Below the pieces are notes generated by a model. The model ran no database searches, was not told the DNA's origin, and saw only the letters and a program-made list of their open reading frames with translations. 64,000 nucleotides of DNA from Salvelinus alpinus (lineage: Eukaryota > Chordata > Actinopteri > Salmoniformes > Salmonidae), in NCBI RefSeq assembly GCF_045679555.1, contig NC_092096.1, forward strand, positions 22,661,211 through 22,725,210, in the 5' to 3' direction. Position numbers and translations under genes: made by a program. Position 1 is the first letter of the stretch. Each line of letters begins with the position of its first letter. Shown one piece after another: positions 1 to 12,300 of the stretch.

Positions 1-150
1 GATAGTAATGGTTGAGCTCTTCTACTGTATAATGGATAGTAATGGTTGAGCTCTACTATATAATGGATAGTAATGGTTGAGCTCTTCTACTGTATAATGG
101 ATAGTAATGGTTGAGCTCTTCTACTGTATAATGGATAGTAATGGTTGAGC
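1..150. repeat. Minisatellite, about 35-bp unit, in the last smo intron
   Basis: About four direct copies of a unit containing GATAGTAATGGTTGAGCTC and TACTGTATAATG. One copy is shorter. The array begins at or before the window edge and stops about 25 bases before the splice acceptor of the first smo exon here, so it sits against the polypyrimidine tract. Confidence 0.9.
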
Positions 151-176
151 TGTCTTGTCTTCTTTCTCATTGGTAG

Positions 177-1269
177 CTGGCATCAACTTTGACCTGAACG
201 GGGAGCCATCCAACGAGATGTCTTCAGCCTGGGCCCAGCATGTCACCAAGATGGTGGCCAGGAGGGGCGCCATTCTGCCGCAGGACATCTCTGTCACCCC
301 TACAGGGACACCTGGTGAGAGCTGCCACCTGCTTGTTGACATTGTCTGACATCTGCACTCTTCTTTGAGTTCATTGTATTCTTTCTTGAAACGATAACAG
401 ATCGTAGACAGTTGGATTGGTTAAAGCAATGGGATAAGGCCTTTGCTTTCACTTATCCAGTCATGTACAGATTCAAACAGGGCCTATGTTACTAGCCTGG
501 TTAAGCCAGACTGAATGCTGCACTCACAATGGCAGTATTCAGTATTTTATAACCGGGCTACAGAATTGTCAGTTCAGCCACCAGTCTGATTTAATCCTGC
601 TACCATGTTACCACTATGAGTCTGAATCTCACCCTGCTCTTTCACCCAGTTCCACCGCCAGAGGAGAGGAACAAGCTGTGGATGGTGGAGGCGGAGATCT
701 CCCCTGAGATGATGAAGAGGAAGAAGAAGAGGAAGAAGAGGAAGAAGGAGGCGCGTCCTCTGGAGGAGCTGGCCGAACACCAGGGCTACCGTCGGCGAGA
801 GTTTGGCACCAGCTCGGTGCCACGGCTACCCAAGCTGCCCGGCCACAGGAGCCTGGTGGCCAATCTGAGGCAGCACCAGGAGGAAGCTGAGGACGTCCTT
901 CCAGGCTCTTACTCTGAGTTTAGGCCCTCTCATCCCCTGCCCTACCAGGAGAGGTACGGAGGAGCCCTGGGGGCATCCTCTAGCCAGAGGAGCAGGTACC
1001 CTGACCTCAACCCCCTCTCCCTCAGCGACCTGCCAGAGGACCTCGGCCTGGGGCCTCGCTGCCGCCCCCAACAACCACCCCCCTCCTTCTGGCAGCCCAA
1101 TGGAGCGTTCCACTACTCCGGGGAGGTGGCGCCTATGGCAGGGGTGTCTGGGAGGACAGACTACGTGGGGAGGTCGCATGGGGGTCAAAGGAGGGCGGAG
1201 TGGGGGCAGATCCACTCTAGAACCAACCTGATGGAGGAGGAGCTTATGGATGCTGACTCTGACTTCTGA
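177..1269 (+). CDS. smo: Smoothened, last two coding exons (5' part outside the window)
   Basis: Smoothened is the seven-pass class F receptor that carries the Hedgehog signal at the primary cilium; only part of its cytoplasmic tail is here. Exons read as 177-314 (acceptor TTGGTAG, donor GTGAGA) and 650-1269 (acceptor TTTCACCCAG), joined in phase 1, with stop TGA at 1267-1269. The first exon encodes [20 protein letters not shown], a block I recognise as nearly invariant in vertebrate SMO. The second encodes [13 protein letters not shown], then a lysine/arginine cluster ([11 protein letters not shown]). It ends in [18 protein letters not shown], the family's C-terminal signature. The stretch between is Pro/Ser/Arg-rich and poorly conserved, as expected. 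The family is about 800 residues long, so roughly 250 are seen here. The identification is firm. Whether this is one of two salmonid duplicates cannot be told from the window. Confidence 0.96.
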
Positions 1270-1495
1270 GAGCGACCATGTGTGTGGTTGTGGGGTTTTC
1301 TGTTTTTTTTACAGACTGTGAGAGAAAAGTGCTGGATACTTACACTTATGGTGCTCCTTTGTCACTGCCCAACAGTCAAGATGAAACAGGACTCAAGTCA
1401 AGTTAATTGGTCAGATCTGTCTCATTTAAAGGGAAGGGCTAAAGGAGAACTGATCAGGCCAAGGGTGAGTTTCATAAAAGCTTCTTGGCTTATAT

Positions 1496-1771
1496 CCCAC
1501 TGGGCACGAACTGGTTGAATCAACGTTGTTTCCACGTCATTTCAACCCCCCAAAATCTATGTGATGACGTTGAATCAATGTGGAAAACTGATTGTATTTG
1601 AAACAAGTCATCAACGTAAGGGCATTTCGTATTTCTTTCACCCAACCTTTAAGCTAAATCCAATGAAATGGTGACATTTGTTGTTGATTTCACATTGAAT
1701 TCACGTTAGTTAACAACTCAACCAAATGTAAATCAAAACTAGACGTTGAACGGACTTCTGTGCCCAGTGGG
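1496..1771. repeat. MITE-like inverted-repeat element
   Basis: Starts CCCACTGGGCAC and ends GTGCCCAGTGGG, a perfect 12-bp terminal inverted repeat. The interior is AT-rich and noncoding and repeats AACGTTG/CAACGT motifs. Non-autonomous DNA transposon by structure. Confidence 0.75.
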
Positions 1772-1844
1772 GTGGCTCTGAATTTCTCTTAACAAATTAC
1801 AGTAGCTACAGTTTCATAAAAATGTGTTTAAAAATCTATAGCTG

Positions 1845-2004
1845 CATTTAGACAGGCAGCCTAATTCTGATATTTTTACCACTAATTGGTCTTTTGACCA
1901 ATCACATCAAATCTATTCACATCACATATTTTTCAGAGCTGACCTGATTGGTAAAAAGACCAATTAGTGAAAAAAATATCAGAATTGGTCTGCCTGTCTA
2001 AATG
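1845..2004. repeat. Foldback MITE, long imperfect palindrome
   Basis: The left arm CATTTAGACAGGCAGCC... is answered by ...GTCTGCCTGTCTAAATG. The arms extend about 55 bases each (ACTAATTGGTC pairs with GACCAATTAGT), leaving a short central loop. No coding capacity. Confidence 0.75.
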
Positions 2005-3391
2005 AGCAAAATTAATTGAATAAAGCACTTTTCTGTTCTACAAGTGGTCTGGGTCTATAGTTGTGGAGAGAAATAGTACCTCGTTAGCTACAGCTTTTGG
2101 GAAACGCCTCCCAGACTAGTCAATGCTGTGTGATTTACCGAAAATCATTCCACTTGTGGCATTGGTCAGAAAACGGACATGACCACCCATGTTGCAACAA
2201 CTAACTTCTGTTGTCAGAAACATTTCATTGAATGATGGCAGCAGAAGAGGCAGCTCAACTCAACTCAAATTGGATGAGGGTCACCATCACTGACATGATC
2301 CCGGGTCACTATCTCTTGGATCAGATATCACTCTTGTTGATTTCAGTCTCATAGCCAATCATTCATGATATGACTTCCAAGACTCTTCCAGGGATCTTGT
2401 CGTTCCCTGAGTCATTTCATGCATCTTAGGGTTCATGTAAGTCGTGTAAAGTGGCTTCCTTGTCTCTTTTCCACGTCATTGCTGACTTTAGAAAACTGGA
2501 CCGGTGAAAAGTAATTCCATGTAGGCGTTCTCCATATTGCTTTCAACTAGCCTGTGTTAATAAACAAAATATGACTAGATCTGTAACGATGGAGAGGAAG
2601 CCACTTTAGATGATTGACATGCAGCCTCATCTGATGCAGAAGCTATCAGGCTCTGGAAGTTCAATGTCTTTGTATATCATCGTCAACTAGTAGTCTGTAC
2701 TTTTGTCGCAGAAATATAGAACTGTTTTTATATTGCCTGGTGCAATCACACAAAAGTGAGCTTTTTTTCACCTGAGGAGAAAGAGAATTGATTAGGTTTT
2801 TATACCAGTGGAAATGAAATACACCACTGAGTGGGAATCAATCACTTCATTTCTTGAAAGTGTTCTTGCACATGTTAGCTACATCAGTTAAATTGTTACG
2901 TTTTTTTTCTGTACAATTGTATTAAAAAGGGTTATTTTTTTACTGTAGTATGTAGTATTTCCACATGATTTTTTACTTTATTGTCAGCAGTGCTTGACTT
3001 GGACTGAAATACAGTAGGTGCCGGTACTCATTTTACATGCTGGTACTGTTTTTATTTAGGTGCAGGAGCTCCACAATACTTTCCAGCTAATATTCTATAA
3101 GAAGAACAGGAGCTCAAGCAGTAGAAAAATGTGAGGTGCCGGTACTCAGCTCCGGTGAGCTCCTGCCCAAGTTAAGCATACGTGTAGACAACCTTGGCTA
3201 TACTTTGTTGAGTTTTCTGTGTTTTTATTGTATAGGACAGTGCTATACATTGCGTCATGTTGTCCTAGAGTTGAGCAAAACACCTTTATTCTCTTTGCTT
3301 GTAATTATCTGCTACAATTTCTAAATGCATGCTTCTTGTGCTTCTCTCTCTATGTGTAGTGCACCTATTCATTTATTGGGTCCTAGGACGC

Positions 3392-3512
3392 AGTGGAGGC
3401 TGCTGAGGGTGAGGATGGCTCATAATAATGGCTGGAATGGAGCAAATGGAATGGCATCCAGCCATTACCACAAGCCTGTCCTCCCCAATTAAGGTGCCAC
3501 CAACCTCCTGTG
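3392..3512. repeat. Salmonid interspersed repeat (short, internally deleted)
   Basis: Bounded by CAGTGGAGGCTGCTGAGG and CCACCAACCTCCTGTG, with CTCATAATAATGGCTGGAA inside. I recognise these ends from a very common teleost repeat; the middle appears shortened here. Confidence 0.6.
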
Positions 3513-3716
3513 CAAGGATGCAGCATACTTGTACAATTCTAAGTTGTTATACTGTATGTTTGGTTGGTTTTCCGTGCTGAGGTACATTACAGATTTGCTC
3601 AGCAAAAGGGAAATGTCACTGAAACTCGTGATGTAGTTGTACCGATGCTGTAACCAAAGTAAGTTAGTATTAGTGTCTTTGCGTCACACTCACAGCAGAA
3701 TAAAGATGGTGCCGAA

Positions 3717-3969
3717 CTACAGATGTAGAATCTTAATTTGATCAACCTGTTGCAGGAGAAATTTAAAACTTGTACTGCATTTGAGGTTTAAAACGGCTTC
3801 TGAAGTTTGTAATTTCCACTTTGACTTGATTTTCGCTTACGAAAAATGGATCAACCGCTACAAAAATTGTCATTAATTATAATCCACATAATAACTCACA
3901 TTTCCTGTTGCTGCAGGATTATGTTTCTGCTGTAGCAAACTGGCTCAAATTAAGATCCTACATCTGTAG
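3717..3969. repeat. MITE with ACTACAGATGTAG ends
   Basis: Left end CTACAGATGTAGAATCTTAA and right end TTAAGATCCTACATCTGTAG form a roughly 24-bp imperfect terminal inverted repeat around an AT-rich, noncoding core. Confidence 0.75.
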
Positions 3970-4500
3970 TGTCAATGTTATGATAGTCCTATTAGCTAAT
4001 GTGTATCAGAGATTATTTATCAAATGTCCATGTCTGGAAGATAAATTAAGCAAGCTGTAAAGCACTGCAATGAAAATAACACTGTAACATTTGTTTAATA
4101 CATTTGGACATTTCTTGCACCATCAGTGCAAACGAATGTAATTTCCGTTAAAAAATATGTTTTGTGAAAAGACATAAGGGATCTATCAAGTGTATATGAC
4201 ATCAACTGTAATATTTCTCATGTTGGATACTGACCAGCTAGTTTATTCCAGGGGAAATGAACCCTGCTATACTTTTTGAGGTATTGTGAACATTCTCAGA
4301 GTTTTCTTTTGCTGTCAAAGATAGAAAAATACAGTCCATCTCTTTGTGGGTTCTTTATATTGGCAAAATCCATTTCCCTATTGTCTGTGTAGCTTACTGC
4401 TGTTTCTCTCCACAATCATATCTTGAACACAGAATTGTATTACTTTGATCATGAAGCTGTATTTTTGTATAATTATGTAAATAAAAGGAAACCTAGAATT

Positions 4501-5190
4501 CTGTTGTTGTTTTTGGATTAATTTATTGAGATTTGTGAATAAAACATATTTCTAGTGTTGATGGACCATAGTTCTGTTGTCCTACACTTGTTGGAATAAT
4601 GTTTCCTTTCACATGTAGTTTTTAGGTCTCCACTCAGTATGAAATGTTATTTTCCTTGGTAAAGTAAATCGGCCAGGGGAAAACAACTGGCCACTTTTGA
4701 AAGTCCTCGGATCAATTTCCCCCAAAAAATACAATAAAAAAAACTCACTCGGGGTCTCAATTTACTGCTGCCAGTTAGAATAGTAGAATACAAAAGGTGC
4801 CATTTCGAAATTTGGTTGGGCATCAACAGTTTTTCTCTTGTTAGTACAGTCACAGATAGTCAGTCAATTAGCCCACCATGTCAGCTAACATTTTTTAGAT
4901 TGTTAAATTAGTTTAGCGTCCAGCTGACCCAACTTAGTTCATGGTCGAATTACCAACAGGGGCCCCATTGATTGTGTTAGTCTGTCTCACTCAGATATTA
5001 TATTAAAAACTTCAAACAACTGCCCCCACCCGCATCAATGTTGGCCATCCCTGAAATAGGTCTACACAGCATGACAGAAAAACATATTATTCAATAGAAC
5101 ATATTTCATCATAAACAGCGTAAGTTATGAATTGGATTTTCAAACAAAGTTGTTTTATATTTAGAATGGGCACAGGACATGACACAGAGT
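4501..5190. other. Intergenic sequence between smo and cax1
   Basis: No exon, RNA gene or strong repeat is visible. The short open frames here show no protein-like composition. Confidence 0.5.
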
Positions 5191-5258
5191 CACTACACAT
5201 CCCAGAATGCAGTCGATGGAGAAAAACAAGATATGAGGATGATCTACAATTCCCACGA
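5191..5258 (+). promoter_or_regulatory. Two ZNF143/Staf-like sites upstream of cax1
   Basis: CACTACACATCCCAGAATGC at 5191-5210 and CTACAATTCCCACGAG at 5243-5258 both resemble the composite ZNF143 motif (ACTACAATTCCCAGAATGC). They lie 170-240 bases upstream of the proposed cax1 start codon, where a core promoter would be expected. Motif matches only. Confidence 0.45.
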
Positions 5259-5430
5259 GTTGTTTGGATACATGCATGTATGTCATCAATGGTTAGGAAG
5301 CGCACAGAGAACCGCTGAGGAAGGGGATTGAGTTGATAAAGCCGGCGTGGTATTAGTTCTATGGGAATTATAATCAATAATAATGTCCCACATTAAAGTT
5401 CCTATTGTTGATACGGAGAGCCGTAGGCGG

Positions 5431-8400
5431 ATGTCCACGGCTGAAAGTTCAGGTAAGAACAAATCGTAAACGTTCCTTCTATCAATCTCGGCGGTTTCCT
5501 TAGCACGCGATATTCGTGCGTTTGCAACATTGTAACAAATGTTGTATCGTACATAGACACAGCTCTCAAGGTACACTTGCATTTGTTTTGTAAATTTCAT
5601 AGAAGGTTTGACATTTTGAAAAACCTATATTTGTGCCTTGTCAGTTAGTGTTCAATAGTTAACCTGTGTTGTGTATTGGTAGGCTGCTTTCCTTAGATTT
5701 CCACAATATTTAATTTGTGCTGAGGAGCCCCTAAATATTTTTTTTACACTTAATATATCTAGGATAACCAGGCCTCACAACCCTGTTTATTCACAGTTCC
5801 TGTGACAAACATCTGAAAACTGCTTGATAATTTGCTCAGACCCCCAATATGTATTTCTGTTCACAGATATTGGAACCAGATTCTGAAAATAGTTTATGGA
5901 CTCTTATTACCAGAGAGATTGTAGGCTACACTGGACTATTACTTAAGTCAGGGTTTCCCAAACTCGGTCCTGGGGTCCCCTGGGTGCACGTTTTGGTGTT
6001 TGACCTACACTACACATCAAGCTTTGATCATTTGAATGAGCTGTATAGTGCCAGGGCAAAAACCAAAATGTGCACCCAGGGGGAGCCCCAGGACCGAGTT
6101 TGGGAAACCCTGACTTATGCTACAGTAGTGGTATAATTACGACGACAGGAGGAGGAAAGCTCAATTTAAGATATGTCAACATGAGGAGGAATGCTTTCAC
6201 TACATTTGTATTTAATTGAAAATATTATCAATCTGCTTTCCCTCAGATTAGGACAACTGTGAGTCTATTGATTGACCTGCCCGTCTCATAATTGAAGTTG
6301 CATGAAGACGATGTCACATGTTGATAAAGAATCCCTTCCCTTTGTTCAGTTAGGAGTCTTGGGACAGTGATGCTCATCTTAAGTCCTGTGGAGATTACGT
6401 TTAGGGAATGTCAGGAGAGAGCATGTTGGATTTACAAGTAATTGTTGCTCTTTGGATTTTCCATGTATTACCATTTCAAATTCTCTGAATTGAACTTAGA
6501 AAACGCTGCTCGTCCTTTTTAAAAGACATGAAGTTGTAAAGTTATCTTGCTCCCCTGTCAAAGTGGTAAACCGCCACAGAGGCATTAAAGAGGCAACATT
6601 TCTGTGCATCGTCATGGTGCTTGTTAAATCCACTAACATTTGAAATCCATAGATAATGTCATCAGTCTCACCAGTATCCCTGCACTGAAGAATTGGGTGT
6701 CGCTGCATGTGACTGTCAGGAGCTTTCCGTTAGTCACGCACTGACTTGACGGGTTTAGTGCATTGGTCCACACAGGTCTCACATGACCTGACCAACTGGG
6801 ATCCAGAGTTATTCCTGACGAGGAGAAACTCCTGGCCATAGTTAATGCCATATGGATTCTGTTTGTCTAACAATGTTGAGTTTAGTTCTTTGGGGGATAC
6901 CTACCTCTACTAATAAATGTATCATTTTATTCTGAACGTTTTATTTTACCTGCATCTTCTCAGATGTCATTTGTTACCCTACACAAGTTATGTTGATGAA
7001 TAAACACTTATAATAATGGAGACATTGAAGGGTAGGTTATGTTTCATATCAATGTTTGTTTCTCTCTCGTTTGTCCCCTCAGATACCCAATGGGACCATG
7101 ACCCCAGGGTCTACCGCCGTACATCCCAGTGTGACAGACTGTGTGTAGACATTGGCAGCCATGTGGCCGAGACCCCCTCCCCAGATGTCTCCCACCAACA
7201 CACCCCCAAATTCTTGTCTGCACACAAAGGTGAGGCTACAGCCTGTCCTGGCAGCACATAGTCACAACCAACACTGACTGTTTGCTAAAGTACCCATGAT
7301 GCTCTGTACAACCGATAGCATTGGTGTAATATACACTGCTCAAAAAAATAAAGGGAACACTTAAACAACACAATGTAACTCCAAGTCAATCACACTTCTG
7401 TGAAATCAAACTGTCCACTTAGGAAGCAACACTGATTGACAATACATTTCACATGCTGTTGTGCAAATGGAATAGACGACAGGTGGAAATTATAGGCAAT
7501 TAGCAAGACACCCCCAATAAAGGAGTGGTTCTGCAGGTGGTGACCACAGACCACTTCTCAGTTCCTATGCTTCCTGGCTGATGTTTTGGTCACTTTTGAA
7601 TGCTGGCGGTGCTTTCACTCTAGTGGTAGCATGAGACGGAGTCTACAACCCACACAAGTGGCTCAGGTAGTGCAGCTCATCCAGGATGGCACATCAATGC
7701 GAGCTGTGGCAAGAAGGTTTGCTGTGTCTGTCAGTGTAGTGTCCAGAGCATGGAGGCGCTACCAGGAGACAGGCCAGTACATCAGGAGACGTGGAGGAGG
7801 CCGTAGGAGGGCAACAACCCAGCAGCAGGACCGCTACCTCCGCCTTTGTGCAAGGAGGAGCAGGAGGAGCACTGCCAGAGCCCTGCAAAATGACCTCCAG
7901 CAGGCCACAAATGTGCATGTGTCTGCTCAAACAGTCAGAAACAGACTCCATGAGGGTGGTATGAGGGCCCGACGTCCACAGGTGGGGGTTGTGCTTACAG
8001 CCCAACACCGTGCAGGACGTTTGGCATTTGCCAGAGAACACCAAGATTGGCAAATTTGCCACTGGCGCCCTATGCTCTTCACAGATGAAAGCAGGTTCAC
8101 ACTGAGCACATGTGACAGACGTGACAGAGTCTGGAGACGCCGTGGAGAACGTTCTGCTGCCTGCAACATCCTCCAGCATGACTGGTTTGGCGGTGGGTCA
8201 GTCATGGTGTGGGGTGGCATTTCTTCGGGGGGCCGCACAGCCCTCCATGTGCTCGCCAGAGGTAGCCTGACTGCCATTAGGTACCGAGATGAGATCCTCA
8301 GACCCCTTGTGAGACCATATGCTGGTGCGGTTGGCCCTGGGTTCCTCCTAATGCAAGACAATGCTAGACCTCATGTGGCTGGAGTGTGTCAGCAGTTCCT

Positions 8401-9353
8401 GCAAGAGGAAGGCATTGATGCTATGGACTGGCCCGCCCGTTCCCCAGACCTGAATCCAATTGAGCACATCTGGGACATCATGTCTCGCTCCATCCACCAA
8501 CGCCACGTTGCACCACAGACTGTCCAGGAGTTGGCGGATGCTTTAGTCCAGGTCTGGGAGGAGATCCCTCAGGAGACCATCCGCCACCTCATCAGGAGCA
8601 TGCCCAGGCGTTGTAGGGAGGTCATACAGGCACGTGGAGGCCACACGCACTACTGAGCCTCATTTTGACTTGTTTTAAGGACATTACATCAAAGTTGGAT
8701 CAGCCTGTAGTGTGGTTTTCCACTTTAATTTTGAGTGTGACTCCAAATCCAGACCTCCATGGGTTGATAAATTTGATTTCCATTGATAATTTTGGTGTGA
8801 TTTTGTTGTCAGCACATTCAACTATGTAAAGAAAAAAGTATTTAATAAGAATATTTCATTCATTCAGATCTAGGATGTGTTATTTTAGTGTTCCCTTTAT
8901 TTTTTTGAGCAGTGTAGTTTTTTGGGCTGGCTAAGCTCTACACCCTTGGGAGAAACAAGATTCATGAAATTCTGCTATATCAAATCATGTTTAAATGTCC
9001 GTATGTTAGTGTGTGATACTTCATGGAAGACTGCTCATCCATTCTTCTTGTCTTATGTTTTTCCTCGTCTTGGCCGGACCATTTCGTCCATTTGTTTGGC
9101 AACCTGGTGTCTGTTCCCTCAGGAGGCACCACTCCTTGTCACTATGGGGAAGAGGTTTGGCAGGATGGCTCGAGCTTGAGGACTACCATCCGAGCAGAGA
9201 ATGAAGTAGAGGCAAACAAACTGGCCAACAACTACAGGGTGGGTGGAGTGTTGGACACAACGGAGAGAGAAAAAGCCTGGCAGTTTCTGTCCTCCATGTA
9301 AAACAGTTTTCATTTGAATGATTTACAAAATATCCCTTCAACTTGGAAGTGAT

Positions 9354-9393
<40 letters not shown>

Positions 9394-12300
9394 TGGTTGT
9401 GTGTGTGCACATGTTCAGTTTGGCTTCAGAAAGTGGAAGAGTCACGTGACTGAGAGGCCCATCGAGGACAGGTCGGACATTGTGAGGGAGCTCTACTCAG
9501 AGCTAAACTTTGTCAGACCCCAAGGTTAGTGTCTGTCCTCCTGCTCCTAATTCACTTGCCCCCTGCGGAACCTCTAATATGACGATCATTAGAAAAGGTG
9601 CGGGTCGTGTTCAGTAGTCACCAAACGGATTATCTCCCCGTTTCGGGGGCAGTTATCTATCTGCACATGTCCAATAAGAAATGTTGGTTTTTGTTTTCCG
9701 TGGCAACGTTTTTGAAAACATTTAGCTACCATTTGCCCTAATGAACACGACCATGGCTTGATGTGAATCATTTTCTAAATGTTTGATGGAAAAATACTCA
9801 AGATTGCAGTGTTCTATAGATATAGAGTAGACACTATATGTTGTTGAATAGAATACACTGTCATTTTTTTTTTATATCTCTTTGATTTCAGGTTCATTGA
9901 TCACTTGTGGAAACATAGCATACTTGATTTTATTTGGATGGTGGATCTCTTTAGCCTACCTCTTGGTCTGTGTCCTAATGTTTCTGACCATCATTGGAGT
10001 TCCTTATGGTAGGAACCCCTTTCATCTAATACACACATTATTTTAATGTTCTTTTAAGTAAAATCTGTATTACTTTACGTTGGGATGACGTAAATCTGAA
10101 TTTCAACTCTAATATTTTGGGGTCTGGAATCTTATTTCAGGGAAGCTGTGTTGGAAGTTGTCATGCTACTTTCTGTGGCCATTTGGGAAGTCCATACTGA
10201 AGGTAACAGTTATGACAGTGGTTGATTGTGCTATTGTCTTGGTTCGTTCTCCATTGATTATTGCCTGGTCAGGGTGACGTTTAGCCTGGAGGAACCAGCT
10301 TGATCACTGTGTTCATCATTCTCCTTGCTCCTCATACACCGTTACGACAACTAGGTCCAACAACTCAACAATAAATAACTAAAGACTTGAACACCCAGCT
10401 ATATTCATGGTCTTGTTAGAAGTGTGTGCAATTGTCACCTCAATACTCTCACTCTCTGGGCCCCATTTTAATGGTGTTGTAGTCAAACTGATGCTCCTGA
10501 TACTATTGTTTAGTGTTTGTTGGAATTTATCAATAAGGTTTAATAATGTATTATTAAGGCTGTTATTGATGTTAGGTCTAATCAGACAATACAGATGTTT
10601 TTATTTCCATCGCTCTCTTGCTCTCACACATTCTCTCCTTCGCTCCCTCCATCCATCCCGCTCCCTCTTTCTTTCACCTGGATGTTTAGCCCAGAAGCCT
10701 GGTCAGGCGATGCTGTGTGAAGTTCCCTCACTGCGAGGCCATCCCAGAGGAATCTGACTCAAAGGAGGTGAAGGAGTCTACACCCCTGCTCATGCCCCCT
10801 TCTGTCCCCATCGAGATCCCCCCACAACGGACGCGTTACTGGGTGAGTCTTGTCCCCTCGCCTATCGCCTCAACCCCTGTGTGGGCTAATATTTTCTCAA
10901 ATAATATTTATGTCAAAAGTTATATCCTTATAAGAGTATGTTGTTTTCCTTATGTGGATTGCGATGGAATATGTTTAGTTTGTTCAGACTAACAAGTCTA
11001 AACTCAATCGGAGTGCCTGATTGGCTGCTCTGTTTTCAAGCTTTTGCCAAGACCATTTCATAACCAGTACTTTTTCACATCTCTCCCCGCTATGTGTGTG
11101 CACGTGCTTTTGTTTGTGTTTGCACGTGTGTCTGTGCCTGCTTGCTTGCCTGCCTGGTCTCCTGTGCTGTGCTCTGCTGGGTGCAGTGTCGTGTCAGTAC
11201 CTATGTGTGGTTGTTGCTAGGCTACCCTCTCCTGGGGCTGATCCACGGCCTGGCCTGCTTCCTCTCCTGGATCCTGGTCTTCACCATCCCCGTGGCCAAG
11301 ATGAACGCCCGCACCCTGGCCATCATCCTCCTCATGCCCCCCGAGGACGTCCACATCCACCGGCTGAAAAAGGTGGCCGCGCTCATCCAGATCTAACCCT
11401 TCCATGTCGTGTTGATATTATCACAGCCTCTGAACTAGTTACCACTTTAATCCAACCCATTAACTTGGCCCTGTGGATTTCAAATAATGCCACAGTTTTC
11501 TTTTAGAGGAATCCTTTTACTAGATTTGGAAATGTATCATTTGTCGATTGCTTTGCTATGTTTTTCTGTCTCTTTTGCAGCCGCAAGGGTGTGAGAGCCA
11601 AGTGCTTCTCTGTTGCTACCACGCCTTCAATTGGTACTACTACAAATACACCTTGGATGGAATCAATGTGTTCGCTGTCAGTATCCTTTAACAGACCATT
11701 ATGGTTGTGATTATCTATCACCTGACTCATGTCAGTGAACTGGTGGGGGCGTTCCAGGTCGTCTTTATGCAGTCACACGGCTTAGATGATCAGACCTGGA
11801 GAAGTGTTTAGTGTCCTAGGAACCACATTCATTTGCTATAGCGATATTATGAGTTGGGCAGCGTGACTACAAAAAAGATGACCTGGAACACCACCAAGGA
11901 CCTAATGGAATGTCCTGCAAGTTGCACCTTTTACCCTGTCCAGCAGGGGTCAGCATTTCTGCTTAGTGGTTCTTTACAGTGCATCACCAGTTTGTTTAAA
12001 GCAGACAATCAGCAGGTTTGAGGGAATCAGTTTAAGCAAAAAGAGGTATAAAATCGTTAATTTGGTTCACACAATGAGTAGTTATTTAGGATGCAAGGTT
12101 ATTTATAGATCTGTGATTCTGCAATGTAGTTGATATCCAACACAGCGCTGTAGACTTTCCACTGGTGCTCCTTAAAGCGGTGTGCCCACCCAGACCTGCT
12201 GCCCCTGGTCATCACAACCCTGGTGGTTGGCTACGTGGACACAGAGAACCAGTTTGTCAGCTCGGAGGCCAAGTTCGCCGCTGCCGTCAGCTCCATCATC

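Larger units (their letters stand above)
1270..4500 (+). other. smo: Probable smo 3' UTR and downstream sequence
   Basis: No exon with coding character is visible. The stretch holds three MITE-like repeats (listed separately). A candidate poly(A) signal AATAAA lies at 4480-4485 in AT-rich, UTR-like sequence; another AATAAA follows near 4535. A 3' UTR of about 3.2 kb is an inference. Confidence 0.4.

Noticed and set aside
826-1215. 129-codon antisense frame across the smo last exon
   Set aside because: Mirror of GC-rich smo coding sequence; Pro/Arg-rich composition, no start context or splice support.
5087-5600. Overlapping minus-strand frames of about 100 codons upstream of cax1
   Set aside because: They cover the promoter and first exon of cax1, have no recognisable domain and lack splice context.
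9023-9313. Open frames running through cax1 exon 3 into the intron
   Set aside because: The reading frame [14 protein letters not shown] is the exon; the following [15 protein letters not shown] is intron read-through after a good donor (GTGGGT).
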